Source: Cellulosimicrobium cellulans
GTDB lineage: Bacteria > Actinomycetota > Actinomycetes > Actinomycetales > Cellulomonadaceae
Assembly: GCF_016907755.1 (NCBI RefSeq)
Contig: NZ_JAFBCN010000001.1
Location: 2,728,001-2,792,000, forward strand
Direction of reading: 5' to 3'
Length of the DNA stretch: 64,000 bases
Shown here piece by piece: positions 1 through 12,375 of this stretch (positions are counted from its first letter, which is position 1; the number at the start of each line of letters is the position of its first letter). The notes beneath the pieces were generated by a model, which saw nothing but the letters and a program-made list of their open reading frames with translations, was not told where the DNA came from and did not search any database. The translations under genes were made by a program, and so were the position numbers.

Positions 1-210
1 CGCGTCGTGGTGTCGCACGTCGGGCTCAACGACCAGGTGGTCGAGGGGCTCGAGTGCCTCGACCTGCCCGCCTTCTCCGTCCAGTACCACCCCGAGGCCG
101 CGGCCGGCCCCCACGACGCCGCGTACCTCTTCGACCGCTTCGTCGAGCTCATGGCGTCCCGACGCGCGGAGAGCTCCGCAGCCGCCGACCAGAACACCAA
201 GGAGAGCTGA
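1..210 (+). CDS. carA: Carbamoyl-phosphate synthase small subunit, C-terminal end (partial)
   Basis: Only the last 69 codons are in the window, in the frame that opens at base 1. They carry the class I glutamine amidotransferase end: a [15 protein letters not shown] strand, then FSVQYHPEA, whose His and Glu complete the Cys-His-Glu triad that hydrolyses glutamine to supply ammonia to CarB. The stop at 208-210 lies two bases before the carB start, so the two subunits are co-translated in the pyrimidine/arginine pathway. The catalytic Cys lies outside the window. The assignment rests on this motif plus the carB neighbour. Confidence 0.93.
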   Translation, partial: RVVVSHVGLNDQVVEGLECLDLPAFSVQYHPEAAAGPHDAAYLFDRFVELMASRRAESSAAADQNTKES

Positions 211-212
211 CC

Positions 213-3577
<3,365 letters not shown>

Positions 3578-3581
<4 letters not shown>

Positions 3582-4444
3582 GCACGGGCTTCGGCGCGCG
3601 GCTCGCCGCCGCGATGGACGACCACGGACCGCTGTGCGTCGGGATCGACCCGCACGCGAGCCTCCTCGACGCGTGGGGCCTGCCCGACGACGCCGACGGT
3701 GTCCGTGAGCTCGGCCTGCGGGTCGTCGAGGCGGTCGGGGGGCGCGTGGCCGCGGTCAAGCCGCAGGCGGCGTTCTTCGAGCGCCACGGCTCGCGCGGGG
3801 TCGCGGCCCTCGAGGACGTCATCGCGGCCGCCCGGGCCGCCGGGACGCTCGTCGTCGTCGACGCCAAGCGTGGCGACATCGGCTCCACCATGGACGCGTA
3901 CGCCGAGGCGTTCCTCCGGGACGGCTCGCCGCTCGCGGGGGACGCGCTGACCGTCTCGCCGTACCTCGGCTTCGGGTCGCTCGCGCCGGCGGTCGACCTC
4001 GCCCTGTCGTCCGGCCGCGGGCTGTTCGTCCTGTGCCTCACCTCCAACAAGGAGGGCCACGAGGTGCAGCACGCGCGCACGCTCACGACCGACGGCCGGC
4101 CGGACGGGCCGAGCGTCTCCGCCGCGATGGCTGCCCACGCGGCCGTCCTCAACCAGGGCGCCGAGCCGATGGGCTCGGTCGGTCTCGTCGTCGGGGCGAC
4201 GGTCGGCGACGCGGCGGCGCGGACCGGGACGGACCTGACCGCCGTGAACGGGCCGCTGCTCGCGCCGGGCGTGGGTGCCCAGGGCGCGGGGGAGCGCGAG
4301 CTCGCCACCGTGTTCGGGGAGGCTCGTCGTCAGGTGCTCGCGTCCTCCTCGCGCGGCGTCCTGCGCGCGGGACCGGACGTCGACGCGCTGCGCGCCGCGG
4401 CCCGGTCGGCCACGGACGAGGTCGCGCGCGCCCTGCGCGGCTGA
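3578..4444 (+). CDS. pyrF: Orotidine 5'-phosphate decarboxylase
   Basis: The 288-residue protein decarboxylates OMP to UMP, the last step of de novo pyrimidine synthesis. It is the type 2 (PyrF-long) family. The N-terminal CVGIDPH phosphate/ribose strand is followed by [12 protein letters not shown] and the catalytic [15 protein letters not shown] loop near residues 94-108, which holds the Lys-Asp pair. [10 protein letters not shown] near the C-terminus is the phosphate-binding loop. The GTG start at 3578 overlaps the carB stop by four bases, so it is the distal gene of a carA-carB-pyrF operon that ends in a strong hairpin. Confidence 0.95.
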
Positions 4445-4460
4445 GCGTCAGCCACCCGGG

Positions 4461-4496
4461 CGACGGGGCCGGCACCTGCGGGTGCCGGCCCCGTCG
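4461..4496 (+). terminator. Rho-independent-like hairpin after pyrF
   Basis: Perfect 16-bp inverted repeat, arms 4461-4476 and 4481-4496, with a TGCG loop. It starts 16 bases past the pyrF stop. There is no U-tract, which is usual in very high-GC actinobacteria. Confidence 0.8.
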
Positions 4497-4578
4497 TCGC
4501 GCCGGCGTCAGGGCGTGGGACCCGGTCGTCCCGCCGGAACCGCCCCCCGCCGCCGTCGTGCCGTGCGAGACTGCGCCC

Positions 4579-5469
4579 ATGACCTCCCACGACGCGACCT
4601 CGAGCCCCTCCGCCACGCCCGAGCGCGGTGAGAAGAACTCGGCCGTACCCGCACCCGGGGCCGGAGCGGTGCCGGGGGCGCTCGACGTGCCGGGCACGTG
4701 GAACGCGCGCGACGTCGGTGGCCGGGCCGTCCCGGTCGGTCACGACGAGCCGCTGCGCACCGGCGTGCTCCTGCGGACGGCGAGCCTGTCGCGCCTGACC
4801 CCGGCGGGCCAGGCCGCGCTCTCCGACCTCGGGGTGACGACGGTGCTCGACCTGCGCGGGGACGACGAGCTCGAGCGTGACGGCGCAGACGTCGTGCCGG
4901 GCGGTGTCCGGGTGCTGCGCCGCGGCATGGACCCGGCGCGGGGCCTGCAGGCCGGGGGCGGCGCCGACGGGGGAGCGTCGGCCGACCCCGCGGCGCTCAT
5001 CGCGGGCCTGCTGGCGGCCGACGACCCGACGGCGGTCGCGCGCCGCATGATGCACGGCGTGTACGCGACGTTCGTCCAGGACCCGGGCATCCGTGCCACG
5101 GTCGGGCGCGTGCTCGGCGAGGTCGCGTCGTCGGAGGGCGCCGCGGTCGTGCACTGCTCGGCGGGCAAGGACCGCACCGGGTGGGTGGTCGCCCTCGCCC
5201 AGTACGTCGCGGGCGTCGGGGAGGAGGACCGCCGGGAGGAGTACCTCGCGAGCCGCTCGGCCGTCGGTGGCCTCGCCGCGCTCGTCCCGCCCATCCCGGG
5301 GCTGTCCCCGGACGCCCTGGCCCCGGTCCTGACCGTGGAGCCCGAGTACCTCGACGGCGCGTGGGAGCTCGCGGCCCGGGAGCACGGGAGCGTGGACGGC
5401 TACCTCGTCGCGTGCGGGGTGACGACCACGGTGCGCGACGCCCTCGCGGCCCGCCTCGTGGCGTCCTGA
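4579..5469 (+). CDS. PtpB-like tyrosine/lipid phosphatase
   Basis: The 296-residue protein belongs to the Y_phosphatase3 (PtpB-like) family. The key sign is the P-loop HCSAGKDRTGW near residues 192-202, a CX5R signature with the Lys-Asp-Arg arrangement seen in mycobacterial PtpB-type phosphatases that act on phosphotyrosine and phosphoinositides. Upstream, TWNARDVGG and TTVLDLRGDDEL are the conserved strand and general-acid region of the family. The first 35 residues are Pro/Ala-rich and probably disordered. No secretion signal is evident, so the protein is predicted cytoplasmic. The ATG at 4579 lacks a clear Shine-Dalgarno. It is isolated between two terminator/promoter regions. The physiological substrate is unknown. 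Confidence 0.82.
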   Translation: MTSHDATSSPSATPERGEKNSAVPAPGAGAVPGALDVPGTWNARDVGGRAVPVGHDEPLRTGVLLRTASLSRLTPAGQAALSDLGVTTVLDLRGDDELERDGADVVPGGVRVLRRGMDPARGLQAGGGADGGASADPAALIAGLLAADDPTAVARRMMHGVYATFVQDPGIRATVGRVLGEVASSEGAAVVHCSAGKDRTGWVVALAQYVAGVGEEDRREEYLASRSAVGGLAALVPPIPGLSPDALAPVLTVEPEYLDGAWELAAREHGSVDGYLVACGVTTTVRDALAARLVAS

Positions 5470-5572
5470 TCGTCGTCCTCGACCTCCGCACGTCGTCCGC
5501 TCAGCGTCCGCCCAGCGTCCGCTCGGTGCGTCGTCGGCGCGCCGACCGCGCGCGACGCGCCACGTCCAGTCG

Positions 5573-5601
5573 TTGCCCGATCGGTCGAGGCTCGCTACTT
5601 T
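5573..5601 (+). promoter_or_regulatory. SigA-type promoter for mihF-gmk
   Basis: TTGCCC (5573-5578), a 17-base spacer and TACTTT (5596-5601). The predicted transcript start near 5608 gives a leader of about 118 bases before mihF. The leader contains short hairpins (GGGTG/CACCC, and GGGCCC repeated). Confidence 0.6.
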
Positions 5602-5725
5602 CGAGGGGTCGGCTCCGTGCGTCGGCGCAGGTCGCCCGGGTGATTCACCCGATAAGGGCCCCTCGTCGAGGCACGCCGGGACGACTGAGTGGGCCCATCC
5701 GCCTGACGACGAGTAGGTGACTTGC

Positions 5726-6037
5726 GTGGCACTTCCACCCCTGACCCCAGAACAGCGCGCGGCGGCGCTCGAGAAGGCCGCAGAGGCCCGACGCGTGCGC
5801 GCCGAGGTGAAGAACAGGCTCAAGTACTCCCAGGGCTCCCTGAAGGAGGTCATCGAGCGCGGGCAGACGGACGACATGATCGGCAAGCTCAAGGTGGTCT
5901 CGTTGCTGGAGTCCCTCCCCGGCGTGGGTAAGGTGAAGGCTCGGGCGATCATGGAGGAGATCGGGATCGCCGAGACACGTCGTGTCCGCGGCCTCGGTCC
6001 CCACCAGTCCGCGGCCCTCATCGAGAGGTTTGGCTGA
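5726..6037 (+). CDS. mihF: Actinobacterial integration host factor (mIHF/sIHF family)
   Basis: This 103-residue nucleoid-associated protein binds and bends DNA through a helix-two-turns-helix fold and is essential in mycobacteria. The N-terminus [18 protein letters not shown] and the core [19 protein letters not shown] match the mIHF/Streptomyces sIHF family, which is unrelated to E. coli IHF. GTG at 5726 is chosen over the in-frame GTG at 5717 because the family begins MALPPL. It lies directly before gmk, as in mycobacteria, and its end overlaps the likely gmk start. Confidence 0.93.
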   Translation: MALPPLTPEQRAAALEKAAEARRVRAEVKNRLKYSQGSLKEVIERGQTDDMIGKLKVVSLLESLPGVGKVKARAIMEEIGIAETRRVRGLGPHQSAALIERFG

Positions 6038-6761
6038 CATTTCCGCGCACCCGTCCGAGCCGACGCCGCACGCCCCCACCGAGGGGACGTCGGCGCCGGT
6101 GGTCTCACCCAGCCCCGCCCGCCTGACCGTCCTGGCCGGACCGACCGCCGTCGGGAAGGGGACGGTGTCGGCCGACATCCGCGCCCGGTACCCGGAGGTG
6201 TGGCTGTCCGTGTCGGCGACGACGCGCGACCCGCGGCCGGGCGAGGTGGACGGCGTCCACTACCTGTTCGTCGGCGCGGACGAGTTCGCCCGCATGGTCG
6301 CGGAGCGCGAGCTGCTCGAGTGGGCGGTGGTGCACGGTCGCAACAGCTACGGCACGCCCCGGCGCGCGGTCGAGGAGAAGCTCGCCGCGGGCGTGCCGGC
6401 GCTCCTGGAGATCGACCTCCAGGGCGCGCGCCAGGTCCGCGCCTCCATGCCCGAGGCGCGGTTCGTGTTCCTCGCCCCGCCGAGCTGGGACGAGCTGGTG
6501 CGCCGGCTCGTGGGCCGCGGCACGGAGGACGCGGAGGAGCGCGAGCGCCGGCTCACGACGGCGCGGGTCGAGCTCGCGGCGGAGTCGGAGTTCGACCACG
6601 TGATCGTCAACGACGAGGTGCACCGCGCGACGGACGAGCTCGTGCGCGTCATGGGGCTCGAGCCGCGCCCGGTCGTGGCGGCGACGGGCGATCCCGCGCC
6701 GGCGGGGGCTCCCGCCCCGGCCGTGCGCACCGAGCGGCGCATCGAACAGCACAGCGAGTAG
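6030..6761 (+). CDS. gmk: Guanylate kinase
   Basis: Phosphorylates GMP to GDP. The P-loop is GPTAVGKGT near residues 36-44, followed by [21 protein letters not shown] (GMP-binding Arg/Tyr region), [12 protein letters not shown] and the lid Arg residues in [16 protein letters not shown]. The start is uncertain. TTG at 6030 overlaps the mihF stop and is used here. GTG at 6099, preceded by GAGGGG, would remove 23 variable residues and leave the kinase core intact. With the long start the protein has 243 residues, slightly long for the family because of N- and C-terminal Pro/Ala tails. The mihF-gmk-rpoZ-coaBC-metK-priA-fmt order is typical of actinobacteria. Confidence 0.92.
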   Translation: MADISAHPSEPTPHAPTEGTSAPVVSPSPARLTVLAGPTAVGKGTVSADIRARYPEVWLSVSATTRDPRPGEVDGVHYLFVGADEFARMVAERELLEWAVVHGRNSYGTPRRAVEEKLAAGVPALLEIDLQGARQVRASMPEARFVFLAPPSWDELVRRLVGRGTEDAEERERRLTTARVELAAESEFDHVIVNDEVHRATDELVRVMGLEPRPVVAATGDPAPAGAPAPAVRTERRIEQHSE

Positions 6762-6764
6762 ACT
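6759..6764 (+). promoter_or_regulatory. -10 box for rpoZ overlapping the gmk stop codon
   Basis: TAGACT; its TAG is the gmk stop. The predicted transcript start near 6771 leaves a long GC-rich rpoZ leader. No good -35 is visible. Confidence 0.45.
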
Positions 6765-6770
6765 GTCCTG

Positions 6771-6939
6771 CGGTGCCCGTGCGCGGGCCCGCTCCCCGGT
6801 GGGCCGCTGGCCCGGTCGGCGGCCCGCCTGCTGTGCGCGGTGCCGCGGCCGCCCGGCCCCGGACGGAGCGGTCGGCGCGCCGCCGCCATCGACCAGCTGC
6901 AGCCGTCGGCTGCAGACCCTTGAACCCACGGAGCGAACT
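6771..6939 (+). promoter_or_regulatory. Long GC-rich leader of rpoZ
   Basis: About 170 bases with no credible reading frame. It ends in an 8-bp hairpin (CTGCAGCC 6897-6904, loop GTC, GGCTGCAG 6908-6915) about 25 bases before the rpoZ start. Its role is unknown; the structure is seen and regulation is inferred. Confidence 0.35.
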
Positions 6940-7218
6940 GTGTCCGGAACCGTCGCCGCCCCCGAGGGCATCACCGACCCGCCCATCGACGACCTGCTGG
7001 AGCACGTCGACTCGAAGTACGCGCTCGTCATCTACTCGGCCAAGCGCGCGCGCCAGATCAACGCGTACTACTCGCAGCTCAGCGAGGGCCTGCTGGAGAA
7101 CGTCGGGCCCCTGCTCGAGACGCGCAACCAGGAGAAGCCGCTGTCGATCGCGATGCGCGAGATCAACGCGGGCCTGCTGACGATCGAGGCCGAGCCCGAC
7201 GAGGCAGACGAGGCCTGA
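6940..7218 (+). CDS. rpoZ: RNA polymerase omega subunit
   Basis: The 92-residue omega subunit assists assembly of the beta' subunit into RNA polymerase. The conserved core [31 protein letters not shown] lies in the first half, and [15 protein letters not shown] is the C-terminal helix. The GTG start at 6940 has GGAG six bases upstream. An upstream extension of the frame is GC-rich noise and is left out. A terminator hairpin follows directly, so rpoZ appears to end its transcript. Confidence 0.95.
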   Translation: MSGTVAAPEGITDPPIDDLLEHVDSKYALVIYSAKRARQINAYYSQLSEGLLENVGPLLETRNQEKPLSIAMREINAGLLTIEAEPDEADEA

Positions 7219-7224
7219 GCCCGT

Positions 7225-7257
7225 ACGCCGCGCACCTCCCCCTGGAGGGCGCGGCGT
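7225..7257 (+). terminator. Hairpin terminator after rpoZ
   Basis: ACGCCGCGC (7225-7233) pairs with GCGCGGCGT (7249-7257). Inside it CCTCC pairs with GGAGG around a four-base loop, with one bulged A. It begins six bases after the rpoZ stop. Confidence 0.75.
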
Positions 7258-7313
7258 TCGTGCGTCCACGGCCGGTGGGCGCGGTGCCGGGCTGGACCGG
7301 CGGGAGGAGCGAC

Positions 7314-8600
7314 ATGCGGATCGTGCTCGGGGTGAGCGGCGGGGTCGCGGCGTACAAGGCCGTGCTGCTGCTGCGGCTGCTGCGCGAGCAGGGCCATCGG
7401 GTGCGGGTCGTGCCCACGGCGTCGGCCCTGCGGTTCGTGGGCGCCCCCACCTGGGAGGCGCTGTCGGGCGAGCCCGCCACGGACCAGGTGTTCGAGGACG
7501 TGGAGCACGTGCCGCACGTCGCGCTCGGCCAGGGCGCCGACCTCGTCGTCGTGGCGCCCGCGACCGCGGACCTGCTCGCGCGGGCGGCGTCGGGTCGGGC
7601 GGACGACCTGCTCACCTCGACGCTGCTGACCGCGCGCTGCCCGGTCGTAATGGCGCCCGCGATGCACACCGAGATGTGGGAGCACCCGGCCACGCGAGCG
7701 AACGTGGCCACGCTGCGCGCGCGCGGCGTGCACGTGATCGAGCCGGCGTCGGGCCGCCTGACGGGCGCCGACACGGGCCCGGGCCGCCTGCCCGAGCCGG
7801 ACGAGATCGCGCGCGTCGCGCTGGCCGTCGTCGAGGGTCCCGGCGACGGCGCCCGTGTCGAGGAGGCCGGGCCGGGGCGCGACCTCGCGGGCCGGCGCGT
7901 CGTGGTGTCCGCGGGGGGGACGCGCGAGCCGATCGACCCGGTCCGCTTCATCGGCAACCGCTCGAGCGGGCGCCAGGGGGCCGAGCTCGCGCGGGCCGCG
8001 CGGGCGCGGGGCGCTCACGTGACGCTCGTCGCCGCGAACCTCGCCCCGGACGTCGCCGCGCTGGTGCAGGGCGCCGGCCTGGACGACGTGGTCACGGTCG
8101 AGACGACGGCCCAGCTGCGCGAGGCCGTGCGCGCCGCCGCGGCGGCGGCCGACGTCGTGGTGATGGCGGCGGCGGTCGCGGACTTCCGTCCGGCGCACGC
8201 GCCCGGGGCGAAGATCAAGAAGGTGCCGGGCCGCGGTCCGGAGCCGATCGCGCTCGTCGAGAACCCGGACGTGCTCGCCGAGCTCGCCCACGACCGGCTG
8301 CGCGCCGACCAGGTCGTGGTGGGCTTCGCGGCCGAGACGGGGGACGCCGACGGGTCGGTGCTCGACCACGGCCGGGCGAAGGCGCGCCGCAAGGGTGCGG
8401 ACCTGCTCGTCGTGAACGCGGTGGGCGAAGGGCTCGGGTTCGGCGTCGACGCGAACGACGTGACCGTCGTCGACGGGTCCGGCGAGGTGGTCGCGACGGC
8501 GGGCGGCACCAAGCGCGCGGTGGCGGACGCCGTGTGGGACGTCGTCGCGCGCCGCATGGCCGCGGGGTCGGCGGGCGGCGCGGTCGCGCGGGCCGAGTGA
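7314..8600 (+). CDS. coaBC: Bifunctional phosphopantothenoylcysteine decarboxylase / phosphopantothenate-cysteine ligase
   Basis: The 428-residue protein carries out two consecutive coenzyme A steps: joining cysteine to 4'-phosphopantothenate, then decarboxylating the product. The N-terminal flavoprotein half starts MRIVLGVSGGVAAYK. Its active-site motif reads PAMHTEMW, the actinobacterial form of PxMNxxMW. The loop that carries the proton-donor Cys in E. coli reads TGADTGPGRLP here, without Cys. The C-terminal ligase half shows NRSSGRQGAELA, AAAVADFRP and KIKK, which are synthetase and dimerisation elements. ATG 7314 has GGGAGGAG upstream. It sits between rpoZ and metK as in many actinobacteria. 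Confidence 0.95.
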   Translation: MRIVLGVSGGVAAYKAVLLLRLLREQGHRVRVVPTASALRFVGAPTWEALSGEPATDQVFEDVEHVPHVALGQGADLVVVAPATADLLARAASGRADDLLTSTLLTARCPVVMAPAMHTEMWEHPATRANVATLRARGVHVIEPASGRLTGADTGPGRLPEPDEIARVALAVVEGPGDGARVEEAGPGRDLAGRRVVVSAGGTREPIDPVRFIGNRSSGRQGAELARAARARGAHVTLVAANLAPDVAALVQGAGLDDVVTVETTAQLREAVRAAAAAADVVVMAAAVADFRPAHAPGAKIKKVPGRGPEPIALVENPDVLAELAHDRLRADQVVVGFAAETGDADGSVLDHGRAKARRKGADLLVVNAVGEGLGFGVDANDVTVVDGSGEVVATAGGTKRAVADAVWDVVARRMAAGSAGGAVARAE

Positions 8601-8650
8601 CCCGCGTCTCGTCTCGCCTGGCGGATGCTCGCGCCCACGCCTCGGGACAG

Positions 8651-8656
8651 TAGGCT
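8651..8656 (+). promoter_or_regulatory. Leaderless-type -10 box of metK
   Basis: TAGGCT followed by seven bases and the metK ATG. No Shine-Dalgarno is present. Confidence 0.6.
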
Positions 8657-8663
8657 GTGCGGC

Positions 8664-9860
8664 ATGGCTGCGCTGCGTCTGTTCACGTCCGAGTCCGTCA
8701 CCGAGGGACACCCGGACAAGGTCTGCGACCAGATCTCCGACTCCATCCTCGACGCGCTCCTGACGCAGGACCCGACGTCCCGCGTGGCGGTCGAGACCAT
8801 GGTCACCACGGGCCTCGTGCACGTCGCGGGCGAGGTGACGACCGACGCGTACGTCGAGATCCCGCAGATCGTGCGCGACGTCGTGCGCCGCATCGGGTAC
8901 ACGTCGTCCGCGATCGGGTTCGACGCGGACTCGTGCGGCATCTCGGTGTCGATCGGGCAGCAGTCGCCCGACATCGCGCAAGGCGTCGACAAGAGCCTCG
9001 AGGAGCGCGACGACCAGCGCGACCACGACCCGCTCGACGCGCAGGGCGCGGGCGACCAGGGCCTGATGTTCGGGTACGCGAGCGACGACACCCCGAGCCT
9101 CATGCCGCTGCCGGTCTGGCTCGCGCACCGCCTCGCGGAGCGCCTCGCGCTGGTGCGCCGCGACGGGACGGTGCCGGGGCTGCGCCCGGACGGCAAGACG
9201 CAGGTCACCATCGGGTACGACGGCGACCGTGCGGTCACGCTCGACACCGTCGTCCTGTCGACGCAGCACGACCCGGACGTGCGCCAGGACGCGCTGCACC
9301 ACCTCATCGCGGACGACGTGGTCGCACCGGTGCTCGCAGCCGCAGGCGTGGATCTCGACACGCGCGAGACGCGCCTGTTCGTGAACCCGACGGGCACCTT
9401 CGTCGTCGGTGGCCCGCAGGGCGACGCCGGCCTGACGGGGCGCAAGATCATCGTGGACACCTACGGCGGCATGGCCCGCCACGGGGGCGGCGCGTTCTCG
9501 GGCAAGGACCCGTCGAAGGTGGACCGCTCGGCCGCGTACGCGACGCGCTGGGTCGCGAAGAACGTCGTCGCGGCGGGCCTCGCGCGCCGCTGCGAGGTGC
9601 AGGTCGCGTACGCGATCGGCAAGGCGCACCCCGTGGGTCTGTACGTCGAGACGTTCGGCACGGAGAAGGTGCCGGTCGAGCGCATCACGGCGGCGATCCG
9701 CGAGGTGTTCGACCTGCGCCCGGCGGCGATCATCCGCGACCTGGACCTGCTGCGACCCATCTACGCCGCGACGGCCGCGTACGGGCACTTCGGCCGCGAG
9801 CTCGAGCAGTTCACGTGGGAGCGCACGGACCGCGTCGCAGACCTGCAGTCCCAGGTGTGA
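8664..9860 (+). CDS. metK: S-adenosylmethionine synthetase
   Basis: Makes S-adenosylmethionine from methionine and ATP. The 398-residue protein has the full set of motifs: [14 protein letters not shown] near the N-terminus (ATP and metal), [12 protein letters not shown] (the mobile loop and ATP-binding hexapeptide), and [19 protein letters not shown] (P-loop). The length is typical. No SAM riboswitch is seen upstream. The ATG at 8664 has no ribosome-binding site, but a -10 box sits seven bases before it, so a leaderless transcript is likely. The next gene, priA, starts 133 bases later. Confidence 0.97.
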   Translation: MAALRLFTSESVTEGHPDKVCDQISDSILDALLTQDPTSRVAVETMVTTGLVHVAGEVTTDAYVEIPQIVRDVVRRIGYTSSAIGFDADSCGISVSIGQQSPDIAQGVDKSLEERDDQRDHDPLDAQGAGDQGLMFGYASDDTPSLMPLPVWLAHRLAERLALVRRDGTVPGLRPDGKTQVTIGYDGDRAVTLDTVVLSTQHDPDVRQDALHHLIADDVVAPVLAAAGVDLDTRETRLFVNPTGTFVVGGPQGDAGLTGRKIIVDTYGGMARHGGGAFSGKDPSKVDRSAAYATRWVAKNVVAAGLARRCEVQVAYAIGKAHPVGLYVETFGTEKVPVERITAAIREVFDLRPAAIIRDLDLLRPIYAATAAYGHFGRELEQFTWERTDRVADLQSQV

Positions 9861-9993
9861 CACGCCCGGCCGGGCCCCGCGCGGTCGTGACCGCCGGGAC
9901 GCCCGTCGACCGTCCCGCCGTGTCCGTGGCCGCCCGGGTGGCGGCCCGGGCGACCGCCGAGGGCGTGACGGCGGCGCGTGGTTCGATGACGTC

Positions 9994-12375
9994 GTGAGCG
10001 AGCCCGAGGACACGTCGCAGGCGGTGCAGGACACCCTGCCGGGCGTCGCGGCGCCCGCAGCACGGCGCCCCGCCGCCCCGGCGTCCCTGCAGGTCGCCGC
10101 CCACCTGCCCGTCGCGCGCCTGGCGCTCGACCTGGCGCCCCCGCACCTGGACCGCGCGTTCGACTACCTCGTGCCCGCCGCGATGTCCGACGACGCGCAG
10201 CCCGGCGTCCGGGTCAAGGTGCGGTTCGCCGGTCGTGACGTCGACGGGTACGTCCTGGACCGGGCCGAGCGGTCCGACCACGACGGCCGCCTGCTGCCGC
10301 TGCGCCGCGTCGTCTCGCCCGAGCCCGTGCTCTCGCCCGCCGTGGCGCGGCTCGCGCGGTCCGTCGCCGACCACTACGCGGGCACCTTCTCGGACGTGCT
10401 CCGCCTCGCCGTCCCGCCACGGCACGCGCGCGCCGAGCAGGCGCTCGCGGCCTCCGTCGCCGCGGCGCCCGTCGGCGACGGCGCGGGAGGCGTGGCGACG
10501 GACGACGGTGTGCCCGCTGCCCCGCCCGGTACGGACGGTGCGGGGGGCTCCCCAGGGGCGCCCGGCGGTTCGGTGTGGGCGCCGTACCGCGCCGGTGCGG
10601 CGTTCCTCGCGCACGTCGCAGGCGGGGGCGCCCCGCGGGCCGTGTGGACCGCGCTGCCCGGGCTCGCGCCCCCCGCCTCTCCTGCGCCGGGGTCGGAGTC
10701 CGCGTCAGGTGCGGACGAGCGAGGACGGGGCGGGGGCCGGGGGCGCCGCGGGGCGGACCCCCTGCCCGTGACGCACTGGGCGGCCGCGGTCGCGGAGGCG
10801 GTGCGCGCGGCCCGGTCGGGCGGCCGGGGGGCGCTCGTCGTCGTGCCCGACGCGCGCGACGTGGACCAGGTCTGCGCCGCCCTGGACGCCGCGGGCCTGC
10901 CCGCCTGGGACGCGGCCACCGGGGGCGAGGTCGTGCGCCTGACCGCGGACGAGGGGCCTGCCCCCCGCTACCGCGGGTTCCTCGCGGTGCTGCACGGGCG
11001 GGCGCGCGTCGTCGTGGGGACCCGGGCGGCGGCCTTCGCCCCGGTGGCGGACCTCGGCCTCGTGGTGTGCTGGAACGACGGCGAGGACACGCTCGCCGAG
11101 CCGCGCGCCCCCTACCCGCACGCGCGCGAGGTCCTCGCGCTGCGCAGCGACCAGGAGGGGGCGGCGTTCCTCCTCGGGTCGCACGGCCGCACGGTCGCGG
11201 CGCACGCGCTCGTGGCGCGGGGCTGGGCGCACGACCTGGCCGCGCCGCGCGACGTCGTGCGGTCGCGGGCACCCCGGGTCCGGGCCCTGACCTCGGTGGA
11301 GCTCGCGGCCGAGGGTCCGGGGGCCGCGGCCCGCATCCCGACCGCAGCCTGGCGGGCTGCGCGATCCGCGCTGGAGCAGGGACCGGTGCTGGTGCAGGTG
11401 CCCCGCTCCGGGTACGTGCCCGTCGTCGCGTGCGGGCGCTGCCGCACACCCGCGCGCTGCACCGTGTGCCACGGCCCGCTCGCGCTGTCCGGTCCGCAGG
11501 CGACGCCGCAGTGCGCGTGGTGCGGGGCGCTCGCGGGCGGCTGGTCGTGCGCGGAGTGCCACTGGACGGGCCTGCGGTCGGTGCGGGTCGGTTCGCAGCG
11601 CACGGCGGAGGAGCTGGGGCGCGCGTTCGCGGGCGTGCCCGTGCAGGTCTCCGGCGCTGCCGCCGCGGGCGGGGTGCTGGGCGCGGTGTCGTCGCGCCCG
11701 GCGCTCGTGGTCGCGACGCCAGGCGCGGAGCCGGTCGCCGAGGGCGGGTACGCGGCCGCGCTGCTGCTCGACGCCGCCGTGAGCACGGCGCACGTCGGGC
11801 TGGACGTCGCGCAGGACGCGCTCGCGCGCTGGCTCGCCGCGGCGGCGCTCGTGCGTCCGGCGACGGCGGGCGGGCAGGTGCTGCTCGTCGGCGACGCCGC
11901 TCCGGCACCGACGAACGCGCTCGTGCGCTGGGACCCGGCGCTCCTCGCGGACCGCGAGCTCGACGAGCGGGCCGAGCTGTCCCTGCCGCCCGCCGTGCGG
12001 GTAGCGGCGGTGACGGGGGACCGTCCGGCGGTCGCGGCGCTGCTGGGGCGGGTCGAGCTGGCGCGGCCCGACGCCGTCCTCGGGCCGGTGGAGGTGCCCG
12101 CGCCTCCGCCGCGAGGGCGTGCGCCGGGCGCCGGGTCGGGCGCCGGGTCGGGCACTGGGTCGGGCACTGGATCGGGCACTGGGTCGGGCACGGGGACCGG
12201 CGACGGCGCGGGACCGGGGCTGCTGGACGCCCCGCCGGTGCGCGCCGTCGTGCGGGTGCCGGTGCGCGACGGTCGGCGCCTCGCGCGCGAGCTCGCCGCG
12301 TCGCTCGCCGTGCGCTCGGCGCGGCGGGAGCCGGGTAGCGTGCGGGTGGAGCTCGACCCGAAGGAGATCCTGTGA
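9994..12375 (+). CDS. priA: PriA-like primosomal protein N', helicase-deficient actinobacterial form
   Basis: The 793-residue protein resembles PriA, which restarts stalled forks. The N-terminal DNA-binding domain is present (VARLALDLAPPHLDRAFDYLVP; GVRVKVRFAGRDVDGYV). The central zinc module is intact: about eight Cys from CGRCRTPARCTVC to WSCAEC near residues 475-525. The Walker A P-loop and DEAH box are missing; the latter position reads CWNDGEDTL. This is known for actinobacterial PriA and suggests a DNA-binding scaffold rather than an active helicase. Residues about 714-737 form a Gly-Ser-Gly-(Thr/Ala) linker encoded by five 12-base repeats. The stop overlaps the next gene. Confidence 0.88.
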   Translation: MSEPEDTSQAVQDTLPGVAAPAARRPAAPASLQVAAHLPVARLALDLAPPHLDRAFDYLVPAAMSDDAQPGVRVKVRFAGRDVDGYVLDRAERSDHDGRLLPLRRVVSPEPVLSPAVARLARSVADHYAGTFSDVLRLAVPPRHARAEQALAASVAAAPVGDGAGGVATDDGVPAAPPGTDGAGGSPGAPGGSVWAPYRAGAAFLAHVAGGGAPRAVWTALPGLAPPASPAPGSESASGADERGRGGGRGRRGADPLPVTHWAAAVAEAVRAARSGGRGALVVVPDARDVDQVCAALDAAGLPAWDAATGGEVVRLTADEGPAPRYRGFLAVLHGRARVVVGTRAAAFAPVADLGLVVCWNDGEDTLAEPRAPYPHAREVLALRSDQEGAAFLLGSHGRTVAAHALVARGWAHDLAAPRDVVRSRAPRVRALTSVELAAEGPGAAARIPTAAWRAARSALEQGPVLVQVPRSGYVPVVACGRCRTPARCTVCHGPLALSGPQATPQCAWCGALAGGWSCAECHWTGLRSVRVGSQRTAEELGRAFAGVPVQVSGAAAAGGVLGAVSSRPALVVATPGAEPVAEGGYAAALLLDAAVSTAHVGLDVAQDALARWLAAAALVRPATAGGQVLLVGDAAPAPTNALVRWDPALLADRELDERAELSLPPAVRVAAVTGDRPAVAALLGRVELARPDAVLGPVEVPAPPPRGRAPGAGSGAGSGTGSGTGSGTGSGTGTGDGAGPGLLDAPPVRAVVRVPVRDGRRLARELAASLAVRSARREPGSVRVELDPKEIL
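12133..12192 (+). repeat. Five tandem 12-base repeats inside priA
   Basis: Five in-frame copies, consensus GGGTCGGGCACT with one to three changes per unit, each encoding Gly-Ser-Gly-Thr/Ala. Copy number can change without a frameshift, so linker length may vary between strains. Confidence 0.85.

Noticed and set aside
8601-8663. Possible SAM riboswitch before metK
   Set aside because: The gap is only 63 bases, has no conserved aptamer elements and contains a leaderless promoter.
12133-12192. CRISPR-like repeat array
   Set aside because: The repeats are contiguous 12-base coding units with no spacers. No cas genes and no other repeat-spacer pattern occur in the window.
9994-12375. Annotation of PriA as an active helicase
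   Set aside because: No GxGKT P-loop and no DEAH box could be found; only the DNA-binding and zinc modules are kept.
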